NCBI GenBank assembly: GCA_947474395.1
Contig: CANJID010000005.1
Span: forward strand, 29,583-93,582
Direction of reading: 5' to 3'
Length of the DNA: 64,000 nt
From: Caulobacterales bacterium
Lineage (GTDB): Bacteria; Pseudomonadota; Alphaproteobacteria; Caulobacterales; Caulobacteraceae
Shown piece by piece: positions 1-9,194 of the stretch. The translations under genes and the position numbers were made by a program. The notes under the pieces were generated by a model. It was not told the DNA's origin. It did no database searches and saw only the letters and a program-made list of their open reading frames with translations. Every line of letters begins with the position of its first letter. Position 1 is the first letter of the stretch.

Positions 1-2
1 AG

Positions 3-461
3 TACTTCTCCGGCATCGTGGCCATGGACGGCAATATCGTGCCCTTCGACGAGCGCTGCCGCCGGATCGAGAACGGCAATATCACCGCCAACAATCCCAA
101 CCGGCGCCCGACCACCACGGGCGGCTTCAACGTCGGCCCGCTGAACTGCACCGGCAATATCTCGGCCAAGCTCTGGACCTACATCACCGACGTCACCCAC
201 CGCCGCCACAACTTCGTGGACGAGGAGCGGGGCGTGGTGTGGTCGCAGGTCATCTTCCCGCATGAGGGCGGGATCATGAGCTACTACCAGCCGGGCTACG
301 GGACGCTGGACATGTCGGCGGCGGCAAAGCGGCCCTTCGACACCCACATCGCCGAGCTGTTCAAGGTCGAGAGCGGCAAGATCACCCAGATCGAGGCGGT
401 GATCCTCTCCACCCCCTACGGCATGGACGACGGGGGCTGGACCAAGGCGCCGGCGAAGTAG
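3..461 (+). CDS. Conserved hypothetical protein, 3' part (SnoaL/DUF8021-like)
   Basis: The reading frame is open from the left edge (Tyr-Phe-Ser-Gly-Ile-Val-Ala-Met...), so the true start lies outside the window; the GTG at 18 is an internal valine codon. About 152 residues are visible. They contain a segment around DVTHRRHNFVDEERGVVWS, which resembles the 'hRRhxxVDEERGhV' pattern of small NTF2/SnoaL-like proteins, sometimes annotated DUF8021, that occur beside aromatic or steroid catabolic genes. No catalytic residues can be assigned. The next gene starts 2 nt after the stop, which suggests co-transcription. The family assignment is from memory of the pattern and is tentative; the reading frame itself is secure. 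Confidence 0.7.
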   Translation, partial: YFSGIVAMDGNIVPFDERCRRIENGNITANNPNRRPTTTGGFNVGPLNCTGNISAKLWTYITDVTHRRHNFVDEERGVVWSQVIFPHEGGIMSYYQPGYGTLDMSAAAKRPFDTHIAELFKVESGKITQIEAVILSTPYGMDDGGWTKAPAK

Positions 462-463
462 CG

Positions 464-853
464 GTGGGAGGCCTCGACGTCTTCGCGCTTCGGCCCTTCC
501 TGCCGGCCAAGGACTTCGAGCTGTCGAAGCGCTTCTACCAGGCGCTGGGGTTCAAGACCGTGCTGGACGGGGACGTGGCCATCTTCGGCACGGGCCCGCA
601 TTCCTTCATCCTGCAGAACTACTTCGAGAAGACCTGGGCCGAGAACACCATGATGCAGCTCATGGTCGAGGACCTCGACGCCTGGTGGGCGCACATCGAG
701 AGCCTCGACCTCGCCGGCAAGTTCGGCGTCCAGCCGCCACGCCCGCCCGCCGTCCAGCCGTGGGGGCTGACGGTCGCCTACGTGTTCGACCCCGCCGGCG
801 TCCTCTGGCACGTGGCCCAGAAGCCGCCGACGGGGCGAGAAGGACCTACTTGA
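464..853 (+). CDS. VOC (glyoxalase/bleomycin-resistance) family protein
   Basis: A 129-residue single-module vicinal-oxygen-chelate protein. Its N-terminal half ([20 protein letters not shown]) and C-terminal half ([16 protein letters not shown]) show the paired beta-alpha-beta-beta-beta layout of the fold. A typical metal-binding glyoxalase would show clear His/Glu ligands. Here the C-terminal glutamate position is replaced by His in the LWHVA segment, so metal-dependent catalysis is uncertain and a binding or resistance role is possible. The GTG start lies 2 nt after the upstream stop, implying translational coupling. The 3' end overlaps the convergent gene at 846-2138 by 8 nt. Confidence 0.8.
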   Translation: MGGLDVFALRPFLPAKDFELSKRFYQALGFKTVLDGDVAIFGTGPHSFILQNYFEKTWAENTMMQLMVEDLDAWWAHIESLDLAGKFGVQPPRPPAVQPWGLTVAYVFDPAGVLWHVAQKPPTGREGPT

Positions 854-2138
854 ACAGGTCTTCGATGTCCTTGGGCAGGGCGTCCTGCTTGGGACGGTCC
901 CAGCCCTTCTCGAAATACTTCTCCCAGACCTTGGCCCAGGGGCGGTTGAAGAAATCGACGTAGTTCGGATCGTCGTTGAGAAGCCGTGTGGGCCGCCCGT
1001 TCACGTTCTTGATGTTGTCGACGCACTCGAATGTGCTCACCCGGAGCGCCGGGTCGCCGAGCGTTCCACGCCGCAGGTAACGATCGTTGATCCGAAGCGG
1101 CGCTGCGAACGCGACCGGATCGTAGAACACCACCTCGCTGTCGAGGCCCAGATACTTGCCGGCCGCGTCGTAGGCCGCCTTGTAGGTCTCCACCGCTTCC
1201 AGCTTGTCGCTGAACTCGAAGCCGCCGTGGTTCGTCCAGGCCTGGACGTTGGCGGTCCAGACAACCATCGCATCGCCGTCCCAGAAGGCGACGGACTCTC
1301 CCAGCCACTGCGGCAGCCTTTCGACGTGGCGGCCGCCGATGTGGAAAGCGCGGAAGAAGTCGGGGAAGCCGATGGCGCCCGAAAAGAGCGAGACCATCTC
1401 CGGCGCGACCATCATCTGGAACTTGTCGGTCTGAGAGGGATAGGCCCACAACCGCAGGAAGCCTTCCGGCTGGCAGAGCGCCCCGGGCCACTGGTGCGAG
1501 TTGTCGATCGCCTCGTGGTACATCTGCTGCACGAAGCGCTGCTGGTACTCAGGCGTGAGCAGCGAGAGGGTGGTGGGGATCTGGGTGATCCCGCCCCAGA
1601 ACCACCGCTCTCCCTTCGGGCCGAACAGGGTGACATCGTAGGCGTGGTCCTCGGGGAGCGGGCTCTCGTCCATCGCGTCGTAGTCGCGGATGTAGAAGCC
1701 GTTCCAGTCCGGCGCGGTGGCCTTGGTGTAGACCGTCGGCCCGCCCCTGGCCCTGGCGGCCGCCAGCAGGGCCTCGTAGTGCTCCCTGGCGGTCTTGTAG
1801 GGGTAGGGGCTGACGATCTTGGCCCTGGGATAGCTCAAGGCGCAGTTGCCCCAGGAGGCGGTGGTGGGGGGTTTAGGCCCCATCCGGCCGAATTCCCAGA
1901 TGCCCTCGGTCAACTCGCGCGAGGTGTTGCAGCGCCAGTAGCGGGGATCGGACCAGAGGTCCTTGTCCTTGTAGAAGTTCTTCGAGGTGAAGAGGTCGGT
2001 CTTGAGGGGCGCTACGCCCGCGGGCGGCCCCTTCAGCGGCAGCGGCGCCCTGGCGGCGGCGGCGGCGGGACCGGCGATGGCGGCGAAAATCCACGACGCC
2101 AGGCACGCGGCAAGCAATCCCAGTCGGCTGACGGTCAA
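846..2138 (-). CDS. Exported protein of unknown family (paralogue of 46514-47920)
   Basis: 430 residues with an N-terminal signal peptide (hydrophobic stretch at about 5-27 with an Ala-rich cleavage region). I do not recognise a named family. It is clearly paralogous to the protein at 46514-47920: both share KGPPAG near residue 37, [11 protein letters not shown], SDPRYxRCNT, KIVSPYxYKTAxEHY, GGPTxYTKAT, LLTPEYQ, IKNVNG and a C-terminal RPWAKxWExYxEKGWD block. The segment with [16 protein letters not shown] recalls the 'WEGDTLVVDT' pattern of beta-rich hypothetical proteins frequent in soil bacteria. That resemblance is inference. The other copy is beside a carotenoid-oxygenase gene, so a periplasmic role in handling hydrophobic or aromatic substrates is possible. 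Confidence 0.75.
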   Translation of the reverse strand: MTVSRLGLLAACLASWIFAAIAGPAAAAARAPLPLKGPPAGVAPLKTDLFTSKNFYKDKDLWSDPRYWRCNTSRELTEGIWEFGRMGPKPPTTASWGNCALSYPRAKIVSPYPYKTAREHYEALLAAARARGGPTVYTKATAPDWNGFYIRDYDAMDESPLPEDHAYDVTLFGPKGERWFWGGITQIPTTLSLLTPEYQQRFVQQMYHEAIDNSHQWPGALCQPEGFLRLWAYPSQTDKFQMMVAPEMVSLFSGAIGFPDFFRAFHIGGRHVERLPQWLGESVAFWDGDAMVVWTANVQAWTNHGGFEFSDKLEAVETYKAAYDAAGKYLGLDSEVVFYDPVAFAAPLRINDRYLRRGTLGDPALRVSTFECVDNIKNVNGRPTRLLNDDPNYVDFFNRPWAKVWEKYFEKGWDRPKQDALPKDIEDLFK

Positions 2139-2250
2139 GCACCCCTCCCATTGTTGTTTTTATTGAACTATTCGGGCGGACTTCACGCTTACTGACCCAG
2201 CATATCCAGGTTCTTCCGCCATGGCCAAGCCTCGACGGGAGCGGGCGGCT

Positions 2251-3630
<1,380 letters not shown>

Positions 3631-3724
3631 GGACCCCAAGGGACTCGAAGGTTGAGTAGCGAGTCTAACCGCACCGGGCCGCAAGCCGACATGGATAGGG
3701 CGGCGCCTGTTTGAGAGGCGTTTC

Positions 3725-4510
3725 TCAGGCCATGAAGTCCGCGACCAGCTTCACCGCCTCGGGGCTTTCGGTCAGGACCAGGTGGCCGACCCTGGGCATC
3801 AGCTTCAGGGTGGCGTTGGGCAGGCCGGCCATCCACAGGGGCGCGGCCTTGGCGGAGACGATCTGGTCGTCCTCGCCCCAGACCACCAGGGTCGGAACGG
3901 TGACCCGGTGCAGCCAGTTGGCGATGCTGCGGCCCTGGGCCTGGGCCATGAAGACCTTGCCGGCCGAGCCGCCTTCGCGGGCGCGGGCGGCGTACCAGTC
4001 CGGGTCCTCTCCTTTGGGCAGGAAGGGCTCCAGCACCGCCGAGTTGACCACCATGGTTTCGTGGAAGCGCTTGGGGTTCAGCCGCTCCGGGTCCGGCGGC
4101 GGCGCGCCGGGGCCGACGAGGCCGCCCGCGCCCACCAGGGCCAGTTTCTCGATCCGGTGCGAATGGCTGACGGCGAACTCGGCGGCCATCCAGCCGCCGA
4201 AGGACAGGCCGACCAGCCGGAAGCGGTCGATCTTCAGGGCGTCCAGGAAGTCGAGGTAGTGCAGGACGTAGTCGCCCATGCCGACGATGGCGGGGTTGTC
4301 CTCCGACTCCCCCCAGCCGGGGTGGTAGGGGAAGACCACATGGAAGCGCTTGGCCCAGTCGGCCGCGAAGTCGATCCCCTCCCAGGTGCCGCCCCCGTGG
4401 AAGAACACCAGGGTCGGCCCCGTCCCGCCTTCGTAGTAGACGACGGTCTTGCCGTTCAGCACGACCTCGCGCCGGGTCAGGCCCGTGCGCGCCGCCACCG
4501 GCTGGGCCAT
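3725..4510 (-). CDS. Alpha/beta hydrolase (meta-cleavage-product hydrolase-like)
   Basis: 261 residues with a complete alpha/beta-hydrolase signature: oxyanion-hole HGGG at 38-41, nucleophile elbow GLSFGG with Ser103, acid WGEDDQIV with Asp215 as likely partner, and His243 in VGHLVL. No signal peptide is visible, so it is cytosolic. The lid region (residues 120-190) is similar in size to C-C bond hydrolases acting on ring-cleavage products and to small esterases; the substrate cannot be read from sequence. It starts 4 nt after the stop of the EthD-like gene on the same strand, so the two are probably one transcript. Confidence 0.85.
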   Translation of the reverse strand: MAQPVAARTGLTRREVVLNGKTVVYYEGGTGPTLVFFHGGGTWEGIDFAADWAKRFHVVFPYHPGWGESEDNPAIVGMGDYVLHYLDFLDALKIDRFRLVGLSFGGWMAAEFAVSHSHRIEKLALVGAGGLVGPGAPPPDPERLNPKRFHETMVVNSAVLEPFLPKGEDPDWYAARAREGGSAGKVFMAQAQGRSIANWLHRVTVPTLVVWGEDDQIVSAKAAPLWMAGLPNATLKLMPRVGHLVLTESPEAVKLVADFMA

Positions 4511-4514
4511 ATGG

Positions 4515-4823
4515 CTAGCCTTCCTTGGCGTCGTAGCGGAGCAGGGTGACGCCGCCGGTGGCGTAGTTGGCGGTGTCGGCCGCCACCTTGCCGCCGATCT
4601 CCGAGCCGATGGAGGCGTCGGCGGCCGCTCGGTCGGCGAAATCGCCTTCCCAGATACAGAAATAGGGCGAGCCGCCCGGCGTCATGGCCTCGACGTCGAA
4701 GGTGTGCCGGCTGGCCTTCAGCCCAGGAAGCTGGCGGGCGATGGGCAGGTGGGTGCCCTCATAGTAGGTGCGGAAATGGTCCGGGTCGGTCGGAGCCGGA
4801 TAGAGCGCCACGATCTTGTGCAA
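4515..4823 (-). CDS. EthD family protein
   Basis: A 102-residue dimeric alpha+beta-barrel protein of the EthD type. The family hallmarks are an N-terminal beta-strand with YPAPTDPDHFRTYYEGTHLP, where the H-x-P motif lines the cavity, and the C-terminal strand. EthD proteins support oxidative degradation of ethers and aromatics, usually with no demonstrated reaction. It sits directly upstream of the alpha/beta hydrolase in the same direction. The start is the ATG preceded by a GGAGGCGAA-type purine-rich stretch. Confidence 0.85.
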   Translation of the reverse strand: MHKIVALYPAPTDPDHFRTYYEGTHLPIARQLPGLKASRHTFDVEAMTPGGSPYFCIWEGDFADRAAADASIGSEIGGKVAADTANYATGGVTLLRYDAKEG

Positions 4824-5005
4824 GGTTCGCCTCCCATGGTTTTCGCCACCTTAGGCGGAAGGCCGCGACGGTGGCTAGGGGAGGGAGAGATCGGGCCGGG
4901 AGGAAGTGGCGACTTCAACCCGGCCCTGACCTGGCCGTGGATAACCGCATCCAGCAGGCCGGGCTGCGGCCTGCCTACCACGTCGGAGCGGGATCGCCCC
5001 ATGCT

Positions 5006-5028
5006 CCCTCTCCCCGGCGGGGAGAGGG
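5006..5028. repeat. Extragenic palindrome, family R1 (short copy)
   Basis: A 23-bp near-perfect inverted repeat, CCCTCTCCCCggcGGGGAGAGGG, just downstream of the dehydrogenase gene on the minus strand. Longer composite copies of the same element occur at 11047-11181, 15575-15719, 36158-36314 and 44908-45027. The stem is strong but has no T-run, so its transcription role is uncertain. Confidence 0.8.
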
Positions 5029-5034
5029 ATGAGG

Positions 5035-5910
5035 TCAGAACTCCGGGTCCCAGGCGAGCACGGATTCCGAAGCGTCCTTGTCGGCGCCGAGGGTGTCGCG
5101 GGCCTCGATCCAGCGCTGGCTGACGAGTTGGGCCACCGGCGCCTCCATGCCCATCTGCTTGGCCAGGTCGGCGGCGATCTTCACGTCCTTGGCCATGAGC
5201 CCGACCGCGAAGCCGCCCGCGAACTTGCGGGTCAGGACCTGGGAGGGGATCACCACCTCGGTGGCGAAGTTCTTGCCCGTGGAGACGTTGAGGATGTCGA
5301 CCATCACCGCAGGGTCGAGGCCGAAGCGCTTGCCGACCGACAGCGCCTCGGCCGCCGCCGCCAGCCCCGCCGCCCCGACGTAGTTGTTCAGGGCCTTCAT
5401 GGCGTGGCCGGACCCGAGGGGGCCGGTCTCGAAGATCTTCTTGCCCATGCAGGACAGGATCGGCTTGGCCTTCTCCTTGGCCGCCGCGTCGTCGCCGCCG
5501 AGCATGATGGCGAGGTCGCCGGTGATGGCCCGCGGCACGGCGCCCGAGACAGGGCCGTCGAGGAACACCGCGCCGGTCTTGGCGATGATCGGGCCCATCT
5601 CGCGACTGTCGCCGGGCTCGGAGGAGCTCATGTCGACGATCACCGTCCCGGGCTTGAGGGCCTTGATGAAGGCGCCGCCGTCGGCCTCGGTCAGGGCCGC
5701 GCGGACGTGCTTGGAGGTCGGCAGCATGGTGATGACCACCTCGCAGGCGGCCACCTCCGCCAGGCTGCCCGCCTTGGCCCCGTGCTCGGCGGCGAACTTC
5801 TCGCAGCGCGCCTTGTCGAGGTCGAAGGCCACGACCTGGTGGCCCGCCTTGGCGATGTGGCCGGCCATGGGCCAGCCCATGTTGCCGACACCAATGAATC
5901 CGACTTTCAT
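5035..5910 (-). CDS. NAD(P)-dependent dehydrogenase, 3-hydroxyisobutyrate dehydrogenase family
   Basis: A 291-residue beta-hydroxyacid dehydrogenase. The N-terminal Rossmann fold has GFIGVGNMGWPMA (GxGxxG), followed by the DGPVSGAVPRAITGDL substrate-binding segment at about 118-132 and catalytic Lys172 in GHAMKALNN. The start at 5910 places the Rossmann motif at residue 4, as is normal for the family; the longer open frame upstream belongs to the neighbouring gene in another phase. It follows the carboxymuconolactone-decarboxylase-like gene with a 2-nt gap, so the two are translated together. The substrate could be 3-hydroxyisobutyrate, a tartronate-like acid or another beta-hydroxyacid. Confidence 0.9.
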   Translation of the reverse strand: MKVGFIGVGNMGWPMAGHIAKAGHQVVAFDLDKARCEKFAAEHGAKAGSLAEVAACEVVITMLPTSKHVRAALTEADGGAFIKALKPGTVIVDMSSSEPGDSREMGPIIAKTGAVFLDGPVSGAVPRAITGDLAIMLGGDDAAAKEKAKPILSCMGKKIFETGPLGSGHAMKALNNYVGAAGLAAAAEALSVGKRFGLDPAVMVDILNVSTGKNFATEVVIPSQVLTRKFAGGFAVGLMAKDVKIAADLAKQMGMEAPVAQLVSQRWIEARDTLGADKDASESVLAWDPEF

Positions 5911-5912
5911 AT

Positions 5913-6296
5913 CTATTCGAGCCCCATGTCTTTGAGCACTTCCACGGCGGTCTGCATGGCGGCGACCGAGGCGGGCACGCCGCAGTAGATCATGCCGTGC
6001 AGCAGCACCTCGAGGATCTCGTCCTTGGTCACGCCGTTGGCGATGGCGCCGCGCACGTGATTGGCCATCTGGTTCGGCTTGGAGAGCGCCATCAGCATGG
6101 AAAGGGTCAGCATGGAGCGGGTCTTGCGGTCCAGGCCCGGGCGGTCCCAGACCTCGCCGAAGCAGTAGCGGGTGACCATGTCCTCGATCGGGGCGGTGAA
6201 GGCGCTCGCGCCCTTGACCCGTTCGATCGCCGCCTCGCCCCACATGTCGGCGCGAATCTTCAGTCCCGCTGCCGCGGTCTCTTCCTTGGTGGACAT
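5913..6296 (-). CDS. Carboxymuconolactone decarboxylase family protein
   Basis: 127 residues of the CMD/AhpD-like all-helical fold, with the conserved stretch LDRKTRSMLTLSMLMAL, then NHVRGAIANG and EILEVLLHGMIYCGVP. One cysteine is present in the C-terminal helix but not the CxxC of AhpD peroxidases, so a 4-carboxymuconolactone-decarboxylase-like role in aromatic catabolism is more likely than peroxide reduction. The start at 6296 is set by the GGGAGGAACC ribosome-binding site immediately upstream. It is the first gene of a two-gene unit with the hydroxyacid dehydrogenase. Confidence 0.88.
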   Translation of the reverse strand: MSTKEETAAAGLKIRADMWGEAAIERVKGASAFTAPIEDMVTRYCFGEVWDRPGLDRKTRSMLTLSMLMALSKPNQMANHVRGAIANGVTKDEILEVLLHGMIYCGVPASVAAMQTAVEVLKDMGLE

Positions 6297-6384
6297 GGTT
6301 CCTCCCTCGCCCTGAACGGTGCTTGGGAGCGATCTAGCCGATATGAGCGCGGCTTGTCCCCTGGCTTGGGAGCCAAATTCCGCG

Positions 6385-7200
6385 TTAGCCCTGCCAAGCC
6401 TGAAGCGCCGCGACGCGAGTCCTGAACCACCGCTCAAGGCATGTCTTGCTGTCGCAGCTGTTGCGTTCGGCGAGCGCCGCCTGCTGTTCCCGTTTCACCT
6501 GACCTGTCACGTCACGTTCGATGGCATTCTGGTACAGCGTCGCCAATTCTCTTTCCCTGGCCGCCAAGGACGGATCGTCACGCAGCATTTCGGCGACGGT
6601 CGGCAACCGGGGTTGAGCTGCCGGGCTCGCAACTCCGTTGCCGGCCGGATCGGGATCCCGGCTTCCTTGGTCTTCGCTAGCGGCAGATGCTTCGGCTTGA
6701 GGAGGAGCGTCTAGCCGAGCCGCCCATTTGCTCAAGTCGGCAGAAGCGATGCCCTGGAGCAAGTCGTCCGCGCCGTACACCGTGAACACTGTCCCACTGC
6801 CGTCGGCGGCCGGCTGGGCGGTATACTTGATGTCCAGGGAAGTCTGGCTTGCGCCTCCCAGCGCGCTCGCCGCCCCATCCGGGAAGGTAATTTCGACCCT
6901 GCCGGAACAGCTGACCTTTTTCGTATCCTTGTTGTATTCATCAAGGAGCGGAAGAGAAATTTTCACTACGGATTGCTTGGCGAGCTCCGGAATAGCGAGC
7001 TTGGTCGCGGATGAAGCAAGCTTCCTCGCATTGTCGAAAATGATGGCTTTGACTTGCTCTATGGTCTGAGCATCGGCGCAAGTTTGAGCAGGCCCGCCCG
7101 CTTTGGCTAAGCCCAGGCCGGATTGCGCGACGCGATCACACCCGGCCGACAGGAATGAGGCTGCCATCACTAAGGCGCCCAGTTTGAAGAGAGCGCCCAT
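6385..7200 (-). CDS. Putative lipoprotein of unknown function
   Basis: 271 residues starting MGALFKLGALVMAASFLSAG followed by Cys-Asp, a typical lipobox, so it is probably lipidated. The body carries two parts: about residues 30-150, with TIEQVKAIIFDNARK and a beta-rich segment, and a C-terminal region (about 180-271) rich in charged helices, ending in paired cysteines (NSCDSKTCLERWFRTRV) of the kind seen in DUF1311/LprI-like domains. The LprI comparison is inference. It lies downstream of the CsgG-like gene on the same strand, 41 nt away, so the two envelope proteins may work together. Confidence 0.75.
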   Translation of the reverse strand: MGALFKLGALVMAASFLSAGCDRVAQSGLGLAKAGGPAQTCADAQTIEQVKAIIFDNARKLASSATKLAIPELAKQSVVKISLPLLDEYNKDTKKVSCSGRVEITFPDGAASALGGASQTSLDIKYTAQPAADGSGTVFTVYGADDLLQGIASADLSKWAARLDAPPQAEASAASEDQGSRDPDPAGNGVASPAAQPRLPTVAEMLRDDPSLAARERELATLYQNAIERDVTGQVKREQQAALAERNSCDSKTCLERWFRTRVAALQAWQG

Positions 7201-7241
7201 AGTTGTTTCCCCGATGCGACGTTGTTTGGGTCGAAAGCCGC

Positions 7242-8165
7242 CTATTTCGGGCCGATCATCACCGATGAAACCCAGCCGCGATTGCCGGTTTCGTCGTCGA
7301 CTTCCCACCAGACGCCGTTCTTTTGCCCGGTTGGGAAAACGCTGTCGCCGACGTTGAAGCTGCGGACCATCTTCGCGGCCGGTGAAGGCGTTTCACGCAT
7401 CTGTACAGCCGTCTTCACCACGTAGGTCTGGATCGGCGCGGACGCCTGGGCCTGACCCGGCTGCATGTTCTGCATGTAACCGATCAGGTCGATGAAGGCG
7501 TTGAGGTAGGCTGCGGCGATCACCTGGCCGATCTCGGTGTTGCCGTAGCCGCCGCCAGCGCCCGCCACGAGGCCGCCGAAGCCGCCGCCGCCGAAGGAGA
7601 TGTCGGTCTTCTGGGCCGTGCCCTCGGACACGTGCTCCTGCACCGTGGTGCGGATGTTCACCAGGGTCAGCAAGGTGTTGGCCTCGGACCGCTGGGTGCG
7701 GATGCCGCCGATCAGGCCGCCGACGGGGCCGCCGATCAGGCCGCCGATCACAGCGGCGTTGCCGCCGGCGTTGCGGTTGGCGTTGGCGATGTCCGGGATG
7801 ATCGCATAGTCGGCAGCCAGCACCTGGCCGGCGCCGACGTTGGAGCCGCGCTGCAGGTCGGCGCCGAGGTCTCGTTCGGCGTTGCGCATCTGAAGGCCGC
7901 CATTTCGGTCGACGACCCGCAGGCAGTTGGACCGGGAAGCCATGAGCTTAATCAGGGCTTCGGGGCTGCCAAGATTATATTGCCGCCACCACTGTTGTTG
8001 CGGCTCCTGGATGGAAACGGTGCCGATCGGCTGGGCGCATTGGGGAAGCTGCGGCGTGCCGGCCGGGCGCTTGTTGTTGTCCTGGCGGATCTGGGCCGAG
8101 ACGGGCGCGACAACCGCGCTGGCCATGGCGGCCATGGCGATACAGGCGAATAGGCGACGGCGCAT
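7242..8165 (-). CDS. CsgG-like outer-membrane/periplasmic protein with C-terminal SH3 domain
   Basis: 307 residues. A signal peptide (MRRRLFACIAMAAMASAVV, cleavage near AQA) precedes a CsgG-like region: conserved LIKLMASRSNCLRVVDR, GADYAI-type AADYAIIPDI, a glycine-rich hydrophobic hairpin with GGLIGGPVGGLIGG, and TTVQEHVSEGTAQKTD. The final 70 residues form an SH3_3-type module (YVVKTAVQMRETPSPAAKM ... WWEVDD ... GWVSS), which usually binds peptidoglycan or other partners. The start at 8165 is chosen because GTGGGGG lies 5 nt upstream; the GTG at 8177 is inside that site. CsgG itself exports curli, but no curli genes are nearby, so it is more likely a stress or peptidoglycan-associated relative. 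Confidence 0.8.
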   Translation of the reverse strand: MRRRLFACIAMAAMASAVVAPVSAQIRQDNNKRPAGTPQLPQCAQPIGTVSIQEPQQQWWRQYNLGSPEALIKLMASRSNCLRVVDRNGGLQMRNAERDLGADLQRGSNVGAGQVLAADYAIIPDIANANRNAGGNAAVIGGLIGGPVGGLIGGIRTQRSEANTLLTLVNIRTTVQEHVSEGTAQKTDISFGGGGFGGLVAGAGGGYGNTEIGQVIAAAYLNAFIDLIGYMQNMQPGQAQASAPIQTYVVKTAVQMRETPSPAAKMVRSFNVGDSVFPTGQKNGVWWEVDDETGNRGWVSSVMIGPK

Positions 8166-8240
8166 ACAAACCCCCACGGTGAAACCTTGGCCGTGACCCT
8201 ACGCCTGCGGTGGGGGCCGTCAACCGCGCGAACAAGGGGG

Positions 8241-9041
8241 TCAGGCCATCCCTAACGCCACCTCGGCGGCCGCTTCGCGCAGGTCGCCGAGGCAGGTTTC
8301 TATGACGTGCTCGGCGGTCGCCGCGCGGCGGGTCCAGGTGAGATTGATCGCCGCGATCACCTGCCCGCCGACGATGATGGGCGTGGCGATGGACGCCCGC
8401 CCGTCGTCGATCACCGGGCCTGCGCCGGCCTCGGTCTCGCCCAGGAAACGGGCGTCGCGCATCCCGTAGCCCCGGGCCTGGGTCTCGCGCACCATCCGCG
8501 CCAGCCAGGCGGTGTCGGCGGCCATCTCCTCGCCGGGACGGGCGTGCAGGCGCATGCGGGCGACGATCTCGGCCCGCTCCTCCGGTCCGCAGAAGGCGAA
8601 GTAGGCTCGCCCCACCGCCGACAGCAGCATGTTCACCCGCACCCCCACCGGCCCCAGCGGCAGGTGGGGCACGTGGCTGCGGGGGCGGTTGGTTTCGATC
8701 ACCTCGATCTGGTCGTCGATCCGCACGCCAAGGATCGAGGGCCAGTTCACCCGTTCGCACAGCCGCGCCATCACCGGCGAGGCGATCTCCACCAGCCGGT
8801 CGTTCTCCGCTGGGGCGGGCAGGCGGTCGCGCATCCGGCTGGAGGGCAGGTAGGCGCCGTCGGCCATCCGCTGCCAGACCAGGTTCCGCTCGGTCAGGGT
8901 CTTGAGGATGCGCAGCAGGGTGGCCTTGGGCAGGCCGGTGATCTGGTGCAACTCGCGCAGGCTCGCGCCCGGCACGGTCTGCAGCGCCTGCAGCACGTCG
9001 AGCCCGCGCTCCAGCGCCCTTATGGACTTCACCCCTGGCAT
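8241..9041 (-). CDS. IclR family transcriptional regulator
   Basis: 266 residues. The N-terminal winged helix-turn-helix (about 7-65) includes SLRELHQITGLPKATLLRIL, and the IclR ligand-binding GAF-like domain follows (about 80-255, with GYGMRDARFLGETEAGAGPV and the IAAINLTW strand). It is transcribed divergently from the dikinase/carboxylase operon beginning at 9195. An exact palindrome lies in the shared 153-bp gap. IclR proteins next to aromatic catabolic operons commonly activate or repress them in response to a pathway metabolite; that role is inferred here. No clear Shine-Dalgarno precedes the ATG at 9041. Confidence 0.92.
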   Translation of the reverse strand: MPGVKSIRALERGLDVLQALQTVPGASLRELHQITGLPKATLLRILKTLTERNLVWQRMADGAYLPSSRMRDRLPAPAENDRLVEIASPVMARLCERVNWPSILGVRIDDQIEVIETNRPRSHVPHLPLGPVGVRVNMLLSAVGRAYFAFCGPEERAEIVARMRLHARPGEEMAADTAWLARMVRETQARGYGMRDARFLGETEAGAGPVIDDGRASIATPIIVGGQVIAAINLTWTRRAATAEHVIETCLGDLREAAAEVALGMA

Positions 9042-9079
9042 GGCCAGGGAGAGGAAACGACTTAGCGCCGCTCAGTCAA

Positions 9080-9098
9080 CGTTTCATGCCGTGAAACG
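9080..9098. promoter_or_regulatory. Candidate IclR operator (perfect palindrome)
   Basis: CGTTTCA-tgccg-TGAAACG is a perfect 7-bp-arm inverted repeat with a 5-bp spacer. It lies 39-57 bp upstream of the IclR start and about 97 bp upstream of the first operon gene. Its size and position suit a dimeric regulator controlling both directions. Which protein binds it is inference. Confidence 0.6.
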
Positions 9099-9194
9099 CT
9101 CAGGGCCGTCGGCGTCTCGACTCGCGGGGGGCGGAGGGGCCAAAGTGAGGACCATAAGCGGCGGGGTTTTAGCGCCCGCCCGGAGGAAAAGCCG

